From Telluribacter humicola (GTDB lineage: Bacteria; Bacteroidota; Bacteroidia; Cytophagales; Spirosomataceae), in the NCBI RefSeq assembly GCF_017355935.1, contig NZ_JAFIQT010000007.1, forward strand, positions 248,001 through 312,000: DNA of 64,000 nt, given 5' to 3'. This document shows, piece after piece, positions 36,097 through 45,573 of the stretch; within the stretch, counting starts at the first letter, position 1, and each line of letters begins with the position of its first letter. The notes beneath the pieces were generated by a model. That model had not been told where the DNA came from, made no database searches, and worked only from the letters and a program-made list of their open reading frames with translations. A program made the position numbers and the translations under genes.

Positions 36097-37722
36097 ATGA
36101 AGTACGCACTCCTGACTTTCATGGTTGGTCTGGTAAGCTGGTTGGCTGGCAGTTTTATCAAACCCCAGCCCACTGCCGAAGTACCCGCCATACAAAAGCA
36201 AGCTAAACCCAATATCCTGATCATCTACCTGGATGACCTGGGGTATGGAGATGTGAGCGCCTACGGTCAGAATACCCTCAAAACCCCTAACATAGACAAA
36301 CTTGCTAAGGGTGGTGTACGATTTACCAACGGCTACGCTACCTCTGCTACCTGTACCCCCAGCCGCTACGGAATGCTGACCGGAATATACCCTTGGCGCA
36401 ATGATCAGGCGCGGATTCTGCCCGGTGATGCTCCCCTGCTGATTGACACAACGCTGATGACCTTACCTAAGATGCTCCGTCAGGCAGGATACCATACCGG
36501 CATCGTGGGCAAGTGGCATCTGGGTATCGGTAACGGCAGTGTAGACTGGAACCAGGACCTCCAGCTAAACCCAAACGATGTGGGGTTTGACTACTCCTAC
36601 ATCATGGCAGCCACCACCGATCGCACGCCAACTGTCTACATCGAAAACCGCCGGGTGGTAGGCCTGAGTGCCAGCGACCCGCTCTACGTCAACTACGAGA
36701 AAAACTTTGAGGGAGAGCCTACCGCTATCTCTAATCCTGAACTGATGACGAAGCAGAAGTGGCACCACGGGCATAACCAGTCGGTGCATAACGGCATCCC
36801 CCGCATCGGCTTCCAGAAAGGCGGCAAGTCGGCTCTGTGGCATGACGAAGATATGGCGGATGTATTTCTTGATAAAGCCAAAGCCTTTATTGATAATGTG
36901 GATTCAAAAGAGACCGGCAAGCTGACCGCGGCCCGGCCGAACGCGGCCCAACCGAACGCGGCCCGGCCCTTCTTTCTGTACTATGCTTTACAGCAGCCAC
37001 ATGTACCGCGCGTGCCACACCCCCGGTTTGTGGGCAAATCCGGTATGGGGCCTCGGGGTGACGCTATCATGGAGGCAGACTGGTGCGTGGGCGAGATCAT
37101 GAAAAAGCTGGAAAGCGAAGGACTGACTGAAAATACCTTAGTACTATTTTCAAGTGATAACGGACCTGTTCTTAATGATGGCTACTATGATGACGCCGTA
37201 GAAAAAATTGGCAGGCACCAGCCTGCCGGTAGGCTGCGGGGTGGAAAGTACAGTCTCTACGAAGCGGGCACCAAGGTACCCTTCATCACCTACTGGAAGG
37301 GGCGCATCAAGCCCCAAGTATCGGATGCTCTGGTGTGCCAGCTTGATCTGATGGCCTCACATGCCCAATTAGTGGGTGTTAAGGACTCTTCCCAGGACAG
37401 TCAGAACCTACTGTCAGCCTTTCTGGGAGAGTCAAAGAAAGGAAGGGACCATTTGGTACTGGAAGCAAGCGGCCGGTTGGCTTTCCGGAACCAGAACTAT
37501 ATTCTGATCCCGCCCTACAAGGGGAATGCCCTGTCTAAGGAAGTAAACATTGAAACCGGCGTATCCCCGCAGTACCAGCTATTTGATGTAGCCCGTGATC
37601 CGGGTCAAAAGCAGAATCTGGCCCAACAGCACCCTGACAAACTCGAAGAAATGAAACGTGGTATGCAAAAAATCGCAGGCGGAAAATATAAAGCCAATAC
37701 CGCTGACCTTGAACTGAAATAA
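36097..37722 (+). CDS. Secreted sulfatase (arylsulfatase family)
   Basis: A 541-residue sulfatase with a signal peptide (about 1-20). Active-site signature C86-T-P-S-R90, whose cysteine is converted to formylglycine by a maturase not seen here. Metal residues are D46 and D47 in YLDDLGYGD and D/N in FSSDNGP; GKWHLG supplies the usual Lys and His. It would remove sulfate esters, probably from polysaccharides, in the periplasm. The length is normal. A 15-base tandem repeat coding for N-A-A-R/Q-P interrupts it near residues 278-291. A stem-loop follows the gene. Confidence 0.92.
   Translation: MKYALLTFMVGLVSWLAGSFIKPQPTAEVPAIQKQAKPNILIIYLDDLGYGDVSAYGQNTLKTPNIDKLAKGGVRFTNGYATSATCTPSRYGMLTGIYPWRNDQARILPGDAPLLIDTTLMTLPKMLRQAGYHTGIVGKWHLGIGNGSVDWNQDLQLNPNDVGFDYSYIMAATTDRTPTVYIENRRVVGLSASDPLYVNYEKNFEGEPTAISNPELMTKQKWHHGHNQSVHNGIPRIGFQKGGKSALWHDEDMADVFLDKAKAFIDNVDSKETGKLTAARPNAAQPNAARPFFLYYALQQPHVPRVPHPRFVGKSGMGPRGDAIMEADWCVGEIMKKLESEGLTENTLVLFSSDNGPVLNDGYYDDAVEKIGRHQPAGRLRGGKYSLYEAGTKVPFITYWKGRIKPQVSDALVCQLDLMASHAQLVGVKDSSQDSQNLLSAFLGESKKGRDHLVLEASGRLAFRNQNYILIPPYKGNALSKEVNIETGVSPQYQLFDVARDPGQKQNLAQQHPDKLEEMKRGMQKIAGGKYKANTADLELK
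36928..36968 (+). repeat. 15-bp tandem repeat inside the sulfatase gene
   Basis: Two and a half copies of GCGGCCCGGCCGAAC (second copy has AA for GG), adding A-A-R-P-N / A-A-Q-P-N / A-A-R-P to the protein. Being a multiple of three, it can change copy number without breaking the frame. Confidence 0.85.
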
Positions 37723-37788
37723 TTAGCCTGTAGTAAGAGAGAAGAAGTCTACTGGTACAAGCACTGGCCGACAAAAGAAGGTTAACTA

Positions 37789-37824
37789 TGCAGCAGCCCA
37801 ATCATTTCTGATCGGGCTGCTGCA
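37789..37824. terminator. Stem-loop between convergent genes
   Basis: TGCAGCAGCCC-a-ATCA / TGAT-c-GGGCTGCTGCA, a stem of about 15 pairs with one mismatch and loop TTTC. It sits 67 bases after the sulfatase stop and 29 bases before the end of the convergent lipoprotein gene, so it likely terminates both. Confidence 0.7.
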
Positions 37825-37852
37825 TTTGGTAGTCTGGTTTACCAGTAGAAGC

Positions 37853-39196
37853 TTAATTCACTCGCTTCACCCTGAATTTGGCTTTGAACTCCGTGGCAGG
37901 TGGGTCGAACTCACCCACAATAAACAGGTTGGCTGAAATCTCCCCTTCGATGTAGCCACCGATGGGAGCCCACTTGGTAATGGTGACGGTACCGCCGGTG
38001 TATTGGGTGTTGAGTCCGCAGCCCCGGTCGGTACAGATCTGATAGCTGCTGCTGTATCTTTCACTTCCTTTGGCATGGCCGGTATTCACCTTGATCGCGG
38101 CGAACTGTCCCTTTTCCTGATCACCGAAGGCATAGGTACCCACGCCGATCGCCTTCCCCTCCGGACCGGTAATCATAAGGTCGAAGGTCTGGTTGCCGTT
38201 AATATAGGAGCTGATACTAAATTTACCCCGGGTATCTACCCTAATGCTACCGGTCTCAAAATCGCCGGTGTTGTAGAGCCTCGTACCTTTAAGGGTATAT
38301 TCCAGAAACTGCTCATGGCCTATCTGGATCTCTTTCTGCAGCAGGAGAACATCCTTGCCCGCATAGCTTCGGGCCGGGTCGTTTTTATTCACAATTACAT
38401 TGAAGTTGCTCAGCCGCACCCCTACCCCTACCGGGTTCACCGCGGGTACGGTGGCAGGTGCCTGAAAGGTAGCAACGCCTGGCTTGTCGGGAGTTACCTT
38501 GCCTCCCCCATAGTTCACCGTCCACTCAAACTTAGCGCGGGTGTTGATGTATTCTTCCAGTACGCCCAGTTTGGGATCACCGTCTCCGGTCAGGGAGTAG
38601 TTCATATATTCCATGACCCTGAGCTTTGTTGACTCGCCCTTGTTCAGGAAGCTGTCATCGGCCACCAGCATAATGGTTTCAAAGTAGGTCCAGTCGCTGA
38701 AATGCGTGGTTTCAACGGTCAGCGTCTTGTTTTCTTTATGCAGAAAGGTATTCGTTGCTACCCGGTAGAAGCCATCGGCATCCTGGTAAGTCAGGTACAG
38801 GAACTCCGGACTTCCGTTTACCAGGGCGACTCCATCATAGGACAGCGTCAGAGTAACGGGCTTGCTGAATTTAACGCCCTCGGGTAACAGCCGGTACGAT
38901 TTAGCCTTGCTGCCCGGGAAGGTGTTTTCCACCTGCTGAATGCTAAAAGTTGTAGGAGCACTTACGGCTCCAGCCGGTACCGACAGGCGGATGCTCGCAT
39001 CCGGCATCTGTAGCTCGCCTCCATTGGTCCCGATGGTTTTTGTAACGGGTGCCCCTATGAGAGCGCCGTGCTCAGTTTTGATAGGCGTAACTTCCGTAGA
39101 GTCTTCTATGGGTTCGGGTGTGTTATTCTCGTTGCAGGCGCTTGCGGCTATCAGGAGAAACAGCAGCAGTAGATGTAGAAATTTGAAATTTTTCAT
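37853..39196 (-). CDS. ZU5-like lipoprotein
   Basis: A 447-residue lipoprotein (lipobox LIAASAC, Cys21). Residues about 50-165 have the ZU5-like pattern GTNGGELQMPDASIRLSVPA-G ... YRLLPEGVKFSKPVTLTLSY. The remainder is beta-rich with no catalytic motif that I see. ZU5-type domains in Bacteroidota surface proteins are thought to support adhesion or assembly. It is the last of three genes on the minus strand (45-base gap from the previous one). Confidence 0.65.
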   Translation of the reverse strand: MKNFKFLHLLLLFLLIAASACNENNTPEPIEDSTEVTPIKTEHGALIGAPVTKTIGTNGGELQMPDASIRLSVPAGAVSAPTTFSIQQVENTFPGSKAKSYRLLPEGVKFSKPVTLTLSYDGVALVNGSPEFLYLTYQDADGFYRVATNTFLHKENKTLTVETTHFSDWTYFETIMLVADDSFLNKGESTKLRVMEYMNYSLTGDGDPKLGVLEEYINTRAKFEWTVNYGGGKVTPDKPGVATFQAPATVPAVNPVGVGVRLSNFNVIVNKNDPARSYAGKDVLLLQKEIQIGHEQFLEYTLKGTRLYNTGDFETGSIRVDTRGKFSISSYINGNQTFDLMITGPEGKAIGVGTYAFGDQEKGQFAAIKVNTGHAKGSERYSSSYQICTDRGCGLNTQYTGGTVTITKWAPIGGYIEGEISANLFIVGEFDPPATEFKAKFRVKRVN

Positions 39197-39241
39197 GGCT
39201 AATAAATGATGGAAAGGAAAAAGGCACTGTGGCTGTTACTA

Positions 39242-40093
39242 CTAATAGATAAAGATGGGTTCGTCGTTGGTTGTGAGCAGTCCGTTTTCGTAGTCACCGC
39301 TACTGCCCAGGTGCGGCTTGAAGTAGAAGCCTTCAATGGCGGCAGCATGACCACTGCTTACGCTTTTACTTAATTGTACCGCTCTGCTTGCCCCATTCAG
39401 TTTGGCTTCGGCGGTAATGCGGTACTCGCACTGGGCTATGTCGTGTACCCAGTAGTTATATTCTCCTTCCTCAATGGTGAATGATTTTCTGATGACAGAC
39501 GGAGCACTTCCGTCAAATAGCGTGGCACCCGCTACCGGCGTTAGAGTAACTGTGACTACTGTACCGGCCGCCATGGTAGAGGCGTCGAGTCCGAGGTTAC
39601 GGAACAGCAGAGTACCTCCAAAATACCCTGATCCTGAACGCTCATTGCGGGGACGGTCGGGTATCTGACCGGATAGCTGCCAGTTAAAGTTCTTCACGGC
39701 TCCTCCTTTGCCCGGGCTGAACGCATCATAGTCAGCCGCCGCAGGCATACCCAGGCGCAGGTGATAGGTTTTACCCTTATAGTTTACTTCCTTCCAGGCG
39801 TATACTTTCCAGCTCCCGATCTCCAGCTTGGGTAGCTTATAGCGTCCTTGTTCGTCGGTAGTTACTTCGGTTGAGCCATATAAGGCACTGTTATCGGCGC
39901 GGACTTTTACACCCGCCATGGGTGCCCCCTTCGTATCCACTACCTTACCAGTTACCGAGTAAGCCTCAGCCACTACGTCGATATCAGGCTCGGGGGTATG
40001 TACTTCACAGGAGAAAAGAAACAGGCAGTTAGCCAGCATCAACGTGGTTGCCTTGACTAGTGACTGAAAGAATTGAGGTGTTACATTTTTCAT
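39242..40093 (-). CDS. Lipoprotein with carboxypeptidase-regulatory-like domain
   Basis: A 283-residue protein with a lipoprotein-like signal (Cys29, ...FLFSC). Residues about 44-110 form a carboxypeptidase-regulatory-like beta-sandwich (VTGKVVDTKGAPMAGVKVRA, TDEQGRYKLPKLEIGSWKVY). The C-terminal half is beta-rich with no motif that I know. It could bind a sugar or protein at the cell surface. The downstream ZU5-like lipoprotein and the small secreted protein upstream share strand and spacing, suggesting one operon. Confidence 0.65.
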   Translation of the reverse strand: MKNVTPQFFQSLVKATTLMLANCLFLFSCEVHTPEPDIDVVAEAYSVTGKVVDTKGAPMAGVKVRADNSALYGSTEVTTDEQGRYKLPKLEIGSWKVYAWKEVNYKGKTYHLRLGMPAAADYDAFSPGKGGAVKNFNWQLSGQIPDRPRNERSGSGYFGGTLLFRNLGLDASTMAAGTVVTVTLTPVAGATLFDGSAPSVIRKSFTIEEGEYNYWVHDIAQCEYRITAEAKLNGASRAVQLSKSVSSGHAAAIEGFYFKPHLGSSGDYENGLLTTNDEPIFIY

Positions 40094-40159
40094 GGCTAAA
40101 TAGAGTTATTTATGTGCTAAGTATATTCTGATGAAAATTCTGAATGCTGGCTACCGATG

Positions 40160-40594
40160 CTACAGCTTCATCTCGGCCGCCTTGTCGCAGGCAAACTGAA
40201 TGCTTTCGTAGGCTAACCTGAGCTTCGCATTCTCCCCCAGACGATGCTGGATGTAGGCATCGAACTGAATCTCCTGCATGAGCTGCAGCCACCGCTTCGT
40301 ACCGGACTGGTACAGGAGCTGCCGCTTTTGTTCGGATGAGAGAGAGCGGTACCAAACCTGATAGTCGGGTTTTAGCTTTTGCATTCCTCTGGTAAACTCC
40401 TGCTTCATCCTCTCCAGGAGCATGATCGTTTTGTTGTCGTTCTTTTCCCGAAGGGCCGCGAGGGCATGGCTGTATCGCTTTTCCATAAGCCTGTCGCGCC
40501 TTGTTTCCAGCGATGATGCCTGAAAAGCCGCCGTTCCCAGAATCATACAGAAAAAACACAGCAACATGGCGAGCGATATGAGGTGCTTTTTCAT
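40160..40594 (-). CDS. Small secreted helical protein of unknown function
   Basis: A 144-residue protein with a signal peptide (MKKHLISLAMLLCFFCMILGTAAF). The mature part is highly charged and mostly helical, with several Lys/Arg/Gln-rich stretches. I recognise no family. Another minus-strand frame in the same DNA lacks a signal and has a low-complexity composition, so this frame was chosen. It is the first of the trio of genes on this strand. Confidence 0.6.
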   Translation of the reverse strand: MKKHLISLAMLLCFFCMILGTAAFQASSLETRRDRLMEKRYSHALAALREKNDNKTIMLLERMKQEFTRGMQKLKPDYQVWYRSLSSEQKRQLLYQSGTKRWLQLMQEIQFDAYIQHRLGENAKLRLAYESIQFACDKAAEMKL

Positions 40595-40824
40595 TATATG
40601 ATTTGTTCAGTGGCCTGTTTCTTTGATTATCTGATGCAAAATTAGGTGACTGCTCCCTCGCGTTTGTGCGTAGAAAAAATGAAAATCAGCAATACGTACT
40701 AGTACGTAGATGATGAAGGCCTGACTTTGCTCAGGCGTAAGGGACGGAGGCAAGGTACAGGCACCTAAAGTAACCTTACTATCTTTTCATGATCTGGTTA
40801 TAAGAAGGGATGCTGGCTTTTTCG

Positions 40825-40832
40825 TACCTTTG
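40825..40832 (+). promoter_or_regulatory. Candidate -7 box of the TPR histidine kinase
   Basis: TACCTTTG, a perfect TAnnTTTG match, 34 bases before the kinase ATG at 40867. It lies downstream of an alternative ATG at 40810, which supports the later start. Confidence 0.55.
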
Positions 40833-40866
40833 TCCAACCCTATTCGGTTGTTTTCCCACACAAATC

Positions 40867-42840
40867 ATGCATCGTATACCTCTTCTGCTTTGTAAGAAGC
40901 CATGGAGCAGTCTGCTGCTCTTATTTCTGCTGCTAACCAGTACCTATAGCCGGGCTGGCTCCACTCCGCATGACACAGTACAGGTAGAGAAATGGCTGAA
41001 GCTGGGCCTGGCTAAGCTAGGTCAAGGCCAGCCCGATTCGGCGGGTGTGTATGCTCAGCAGGCGAGTAAACTATCTAGAAAAATCGGGTACCTGCGGGGC
41101 GTCAACAATGCCATAGGGCTTCAGATAAAAGTGCTGCACCAGCAGGGAAAATTCAAAGAAGCCCTGGATCTGGCTCAGGAAGGCGTGCAGATCAGTAAAA
41201 AGCTGGATAAAAGGGAACTGGCCAGAGCCTACAACAATATCGGCTTTCTGTACTCAAACATGGGAAGTCTGAAAGTGGCCGTAACTCATTTTCTGCAGGC
41301 TCTGCGACTAGCGGAAGAACTGAAAGACGCCCCGCTTCAGATGAAGTATGGTAACAACCTGGCTTCGGTATTTGGAGAGCTGAATGATATTGATAAATGC
41401 TTTCAATATTCTGAAAAGAGTTACCGGATAGCCCTTCAACTCAAAGACACCGCGGCTATTTCGGCGGGCCTTACCAATATGGGGGCCAGCGAACTGATCA
41501 GGAAGCGCTACAACAAAGCTTCAAAGTACCTGCTGGAAGTACTGCGACTTGGTCAGTTGACCCAAAACCCGGAACAGGTACTGTATGCTTATGAAAACCT
41601 GGGGGAGACTGCCATGGAGCAGCGGTACTACCAACAAGCCCTTTCGTACTACCAGCAGGGCCTGCAGGTACTTCATTATCATCAGGACCCTTTGCATGAG
41701 GTATACATCTATAAAGGACTGGCTACTGTATACCTGAGAATGAACCTGCCGGACCAGTCCCTGCATTACCTGAGCCGAGGCCTTGCCCTAAGCAAAAGTT
41801 TGAACGCTACCAATGAACTGCGCCTTCTGTACCAGTTAGGTGCCGAAGTGCAGGAGAAACTGAATAACCCCCGGCAGGCACTTGAATACCAAAAGAAGTA
41901 TCAGGCCCTGAACGACTCGCTCATGAGTGCAGAGACCCGGCAAAGTGTCCAGCGCATGGAGATTGAGTTCCAGACATCACAGAAGGAAAAAGAGATTGCC
42001 CAGCAAAACCTGCTACTCGCTCAGAACAGCCTGGAAATTGAAAGAAAGAACAACCTCATCTACCTGGCGCTGGTAGCGGTAGTGGCCCTGTTATCAGTCA
42101 TTATTATCTTCTACATGCGCTACCGCGATAAGCAAAAGGCCAATGCACAGCACCTGCGGGTACTCCAGCAGGAAAGTGAGCTCAAAGTACTAATGGCCCG
42201 GATAGATGGAGAAGAAAAAGAACGGAGCAGACTGGCCCGGGAGCTGCACGATGGCGTGGGCGGTTTGCTTTCGGCTACTAAAATGCACCTGAGCGTACTA
42301 CAGAACGAGGTAGATTGGGCGGGTCAGGCGCAGAAGTTCCAGCATACGTCTTCCATGCTTGATGCGGCTTCGCGCGAAATACGTAGCATTGCCCATAACC
42401 TCTCTCCCGACATGCTGCTCCGGTACGAACTGGACCAGGCCCTGGCTAACTTCTGCCAAACCGTAAGTAATGATTCATTACAGGTTGATTTTTACTACCT
42501 GGGCGAGCCTCTCAGGGTAAAGAACAACTTTAAGCTGGTGCTCTACCGCATGGTGCAGGAGCTGGTCAATAATGTTATCAAACATGCGGGAGCCACCCAG
42601 GCCCTGGTGCAGCTAAGTCATCACGAACATATACTTACCCTTACGGTGGAAGACAATGGAGTAGGATTTGAGGAGAACGGGGGAAAAGGCATAGGGCTGA
42701 CCAACCTGCAGGCACGTGTAAAAGATATGCAGGGCGAACTAAGCATCGAATCCGCTCCCGGCAGAGGAACTACCGTGTATGCCGAATTTGATGTACTTCC
42801 CCATCTGGACAAAGACGTTACCGAAACTACCACTATCTAA
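40867..42840 (+). CDS. TPR-containing sensor histidine kinase (HisKA_3 type)
   Basis: A protein of 657 residues from the ATG at 40867. Order: signal/anchor (PLLLCKKPWSSLLLLFLLL), about seven TPR units (about 40-380, e.g. ARAYNNIGFLYSNMGSLKVA), a coiled coil, a transmembrane helix (about 400-420), a HisKA_3 domain with phospho-acceptor H461 in RLARELHDGVGG, and a HATPase_c domain (NNVIKHAG, VEDNGVGFE, GIGLTNLQARV). It pairs with the NarL-type regulator gene that begins 4 bases after its stop. TPR kinases of this kind sense envelope or cytoplasmic protein cues; the signal is unknown. Confidence 0.93.
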   Translation: MHRIPLLLCKKPWSSLLLLFLLLTSTYSRAGSTPHDTVQVEKWLKLGLAKLGQGQPDSAGVYAQQASKLSRKIGYLRGVNNAIGLQIKVLHQQGKFKEALDLAQEGVQISKKLDKRELARAYNNIGFLYSNMGSLKVAVTHFLQALRLAEELKDAPLQMKYGNNLASVFGELNDIDKCFQYSEKSYRIALQLKDTAAISAGLTNMGASELIRKRYNKASKYLLEVLRLGQLTQNPEQVLYAYENLGETAMEQRYYQQALSYYQQGLQVLHYHQDPLHEVYIYKGLATVYLRMNLPDQSLHYLSRGLALSKSLNATNELRLLYQLGAEVQEKLNNPRQALEYQKKYQALNDSLMSAETRQSVQRMEIEFQTSQKEKEIAQQNLLLAQNSLEIERKNNLIYLALVAVVALLSVIIIFYMRYRDKQKANAQHLRVLQQESELKVLMARIDGEEKERSRLARELHDGVGGLLSATKMHLSVLQNEVDWAGQAQKFQHTSSMLDAASREIRSIAHNLSPDMLLRYELDQALANFCQTVSNDSLQVDFYYLGEPLRVKNNFKLVLYRMVQELVNNVIKHAGATQALVQLSHHEHILTLTVEDNGVGFEENGGKGIGLTNLQARVKDMQGELSIESAPGRGTTVYAEFDVLPHLDKDVTETTTI

Positions 42841-42844
42841 GCCC

Positions 42845-43477
42845 ATGATACGTATAGCCATTGCTGATGACCACCTGCTGGTAATAGGCGGCCTCAAGGC
42901 CATGCTGGAAAGCGATCCGCAAGTCAGGATACTGTTTGCTGTAACCAACGGCGAGCAGTTGCTAAGCGCCCTGCGGGAGCAGCAGCCCGACGTACTCCTG
43001 CTCGACATCCAGATGCCGGGACAAACCGGTATAGAACTATGCAAAGTTATACTGCAGCAGTACCCCGACATCAAAGTAATAGCCCTTACTAACCTGGAAG
43101 AAACCCACTACGTAAAGCAAATGATTCGTAATGGTGCCAAAGGCTATCTGCTCAAAAACACCGATCAGCAGAGCCTGTTCAAGGCCATTACTACCGTTCT
43201 TGCGGGCGAACAGTTCATTGATCCGCAGATCCAGAAAAACATGATGGAAGAAATGCTGACGGGCCAGAAACGAAACCTGCAGGAAGTACTGCTTACCAAG
43301 CGGGAGGAAGAAATACTCGCCATGGTTGCCAAAGAGCACAGCAACCAGGAGATCGCCGATGCACTCTTTATCAGTCTGCGTACCGTACAGACTCACCGCC
43401 TGAATATTACCCAGAAGCTTGGCGCTAAGAACACCGCCAGCCTGGTCAACGAAGCTCACAAGAGAGGATTACTGTAG
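42845..43477 (+). CDS. NarL/LuxR family response regulator
   Basis: A protein of 210 residues from the ATG at 42845 (a longer frame overlaps the kinase and was rejected). REC domain: D8/D9 acidic pocket, phospho-acceptor D54 in LLLDIQMPG, then a GerE-type helix-turn-helix (about 145-205: LTKREEEILAMVAKEHSNQE, IADALFISLRTVQTHR). It begins 4 bases after the TPR kinase and is its cognate partner. Targets are unknown. Confidence 0.95.
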   Translation: MIRIAIADDHLLVIGGLKAMLESDPQVRILFAVTNGEQLLSALREQQPDVLLLDIQMPGQTGIELCKVILQQYPDIKVIALTNLEETHYVKQMIRNGAKGYLLKNTDQQSLFKAITTVLAGEQFIDPQIQKNMMEEMLTGQKRNLQEVLLTKREEEILAMVAKEHSNQEIADALFISLRTVQTHRLNITQKLGAKNTASLVNEAHKRGLL

Positions 43478-43543
43478 CATCTGCTCATGGGAGCAAAGTA
43501 CGAGGGCAGGTAGTATATCTTTATACATCCACCCTTCATCAAT

Positions 43544-44275
43544 CTACCCTATATTACCCCTCAACAACCTGAAGAAGCTCTCCTTGTAGGTATCGCTGAC
43601 GGGTATAGTCTGCTCCGCTATTTTGATCCGGCTTCGCTCTATGTGTTCAATCTTATCAATGGCTACCATATAGGACTTGTGCACGCGGGCAAATTTGTGA
43701 CTGGGGAGGAGTTCTTCCAGTGCAGCAAAATTCAGCAGGGCAACGATCGTTCCTTTGACGGTATGGATGCGCAGATAATCCTTCATGCCTTCGATGAGCT
43801 GGATATCTCTGATCGCCACTTTCTGAATGCGGGTACCTACTTTCAAAAAGATATGTTCGGTTTCCTGCGGCTGCTCTGACGATATATCTTCCTTAACCGG
43901 CTGCGGCCTTTGGTTTACACTTTGATAGAGTCGCAGTACTCCTTTATAAAATCTTTCGAATGAAATAGGCTTGAGTAAGTAGTCCTTTACCTCAAGGTCG
44001 TAGGCTTTAAGAGCATGTTGTTCATAAGCGGTAGTCAGGATTACCATCGGACGGGGATTCAGCATCGGGATAAAGCTAAGCCCATCCAGGTCCGGCATAT
44101 TAATATCCAGAAAAAGCAGATCCGGCTTGTCCTTCTCCATCTGGCCGGCAGCCTCTAAGGGACTGCCAAAGGAGCCTTTTAGCTCCAGAAAAGATACCTT
44201 GGCTATGTATTCTTCGAGAATTTCTTGTGCCAGTGGCTCGTCATCAACTATATAACACGTTAGCTTGTACTTCAT
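43544..44275 (-). CDS. LytTR family response regulator
   Basis: A 243-residue regulator: REC (D11, D12 pocket; phospho-acceptor D57 in LFLDINMPDLDG) and a C-terminal LytTR DNA-binding domain (about 140-240: FLKVGTRIQKVAIRDIQLIE, HKFARVHKSYMVAIDKIEHI). LytTR proteins bind pairs of direct repeats. Its start overlaps the end of the sensor kinase gene by 32 bases, so the pair is translationally coupled. Confidence 0.95.
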   Translation of the reverse strand: MKYKLTCYIVDDEPLAQEILEEYIAKVSFLELKGSFGSPLEAAGQMEKDKPDLLFLDINMPDLDGLSFIPMLNPRPMVILTTAYEQHALKAYDLEVKDYLLKPISFERFYKGVLRLYQSVNQRPQPVKEDISSEQPQETEHIFLKVGTRIQKVAIRDIQLIEGMKDYLRIHTVKGTIVALLNFAALEELLPSHKFARVHKSYMVAIDKIEHIERSRIKIAEQTIPVSDTYKESFFRLLRGNIG

Positions 44276-45284
44276 AAACCTGTGTATTGAGACGATTAAT
44301 TTTCAGAACTACTCTAAATGATCCTTCCGTACTAAGGACATTAAAACTATGCCGATCCGGGTATAGCAGTTGCAGCCTTTTCTGAACATTGGCCAGCCCG
44401 ATTCCCCCCACTTCCTGAATGGCTCCTGTTTTGTTAGTACCAATGGGATTCTCAATGCTGAAGGTAAGATTGTCCTCTACTACCTCAAGACTTACCTTTA
44501 TATCTCCGGCAGCCAGTTGCCTGTGGCTGTGTTTGTAAGCATTTTCCAACAGGTGAATAAATAGCAGTGGAGCGACGCGGCAGGAGTCAATGTCACCCGC
44601 TATTCTGAAGTCCACTATAGCAGCCGCTTTGTACCTGAGCTGCTGCAGACTGATAAAGTCCTGCAGGTAGTTAATTTCTCTTTGCAGCGCTACCGTGCTG
44701 GCATTGGCTTCATAAAGCATATAGCGCATCAGAGAAGATAACCTCATGATCGCATCCGGTGCTAACGGAGAGCCCTTGTAAGAAAGGGTATGGATGTTGT
44801 TGAGGGTATTGAATAAAAAATGAGGATTGATTTGAGATTTCAGGTATGACAACTCAGCCTGTATAGCCTGTTTTTCCAGAGCTTCCCGTTTTAGTGTATT
44901 GATAAACCAATTCTCAGAGGCTCTTGCTACCCAGCTTAGGAGTAAACCTATAACTACAAAACTGAATAGTGAGGTAAAGTACTGGTCCAGAAACGAGGGC
45001 CAATCCAGTATCTCTCTCCCCTGCGCCCAGATGAAAAGTAAGGGGCCTACCAGAAGTATAAGTACCAGACCTGCAATATAAAATCCGAATCTCCTCCTAT
45101 TCAGATAGCGTGTAAGAATATAGAAGTGGCTGTAAAAAACAGCGCCAAGTACCACCAGTACCTTTACTGACAGGTACCACCAGCCAGGGACTCCTTCGCT
45201 CCTCAGAACCCAGCACAGGAACACGAAAAGGAGGAGCCAACCCAGGAGGTGAATAGCTGTAAATACCTTTTTTATACGATTCAT
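44244..45284 (-). CDS. LytS-type sensor histidine kinase (His_kinase family)
   Basis: A protein of 346 residues from the ATG at 45284; a GTG two codons earlier is possible. Four transmembrane helices (about 10-30, 38-55, 70-90, 112-132), then the His_kinase domain with phospho-acceptor His in LKSQINPHFLFNTLNNIHTL, and a HATPase_c domain (LLENAYKHSHRQL, GIGLANVQKRL). It partners with the overlapping LytTR regulator. The divergent ABC/M1 operon begins 290 bases away. Confidence 0.93.
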   Translation of the reverse strand: MNRIKKVFTAIHLLGWLLLFVFLCWVLRSEGVPGWWYLSVKVLVVLGAVFYSHFYILTRYLNRRRFGFYIAGLVLILLVGPLLFIWAQGREILDWPSFLDQYFTSLFSFVVIGLLLSWVARASENWFINTLKREALEKQAIQAELSYLKSQINPHFLFNTLNNIHTLSYKGSPLAPDAIMRLSSLMRYMLYEANASTVALQREINYLQDFISLQQLRYKAAAIVDFRIAGDIDSCRVAPLLFIHLLENAYKHSHRQLAAGDIKVSLEVVEDNLTFSIENPIGTNKTGAIQEVGGIGLANVQKRLQLLYPDRHSFNVLSTEGSFRVVLKINRLNTQVYEVQANVLYS

Positions 45285-45311
45285 ATCCACAGTAATTGAT
45301 CAGTAGTTCAT

Positions 45312-45354
45312 CAAAGCTATCTTACCGGTTTGTCAGCTCCAAAGCTATTCTACC
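45312..45354. promoter_or_regulatory. Candidate LytTR direct-repeat operator
   Basis: CAAAGCTATCTTACC (45312-45326) and CAAAGCTATTCTACC (45340-45354) match at 13 of 15 positions, 28 bases apart. They lie in the divergent spacer between the LytS/LytTR genes and the ABC/M1 operon. LytTR regulators usually bind paired direct repeats. The rest of this 289-base spacer shows pyrimidine-rich tracts and no gene. Confidence 0.5.
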
Positions 45355-45573
45355 AAACCCGGCTTTTCTTCTATAAAATGGCTACTAGTTTCTACAAGAG
45401 GATGGTCTAAGCAAAGGGGCAGGTTGTCGATTTGTTTTCAGTCCTGGCATATCTCTTTTTTTCTTCTTCTCCCACCCCTTTTTCTTCACTACCGGTAAGC
45501 TGAACATAAGCCTCAAATAACGTCAGCAGACTAATTTCTTACCTATAAACTACTTAACAACAAGCCTAGCTTT

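Noticed and set aside
40110-40559. 149-residue minus frame overlapping the small secreted protein
   Set aside because: No signal peptide, low-complexity Gly/Ala/Arg composition; the overlapping frame starts with a good signal peptide.
40810-40866. Upstream ATG for the TPR histidine kinase
   Set aside because: It lies upstream of the predicted -7 box, and its extension has no signal-like character.
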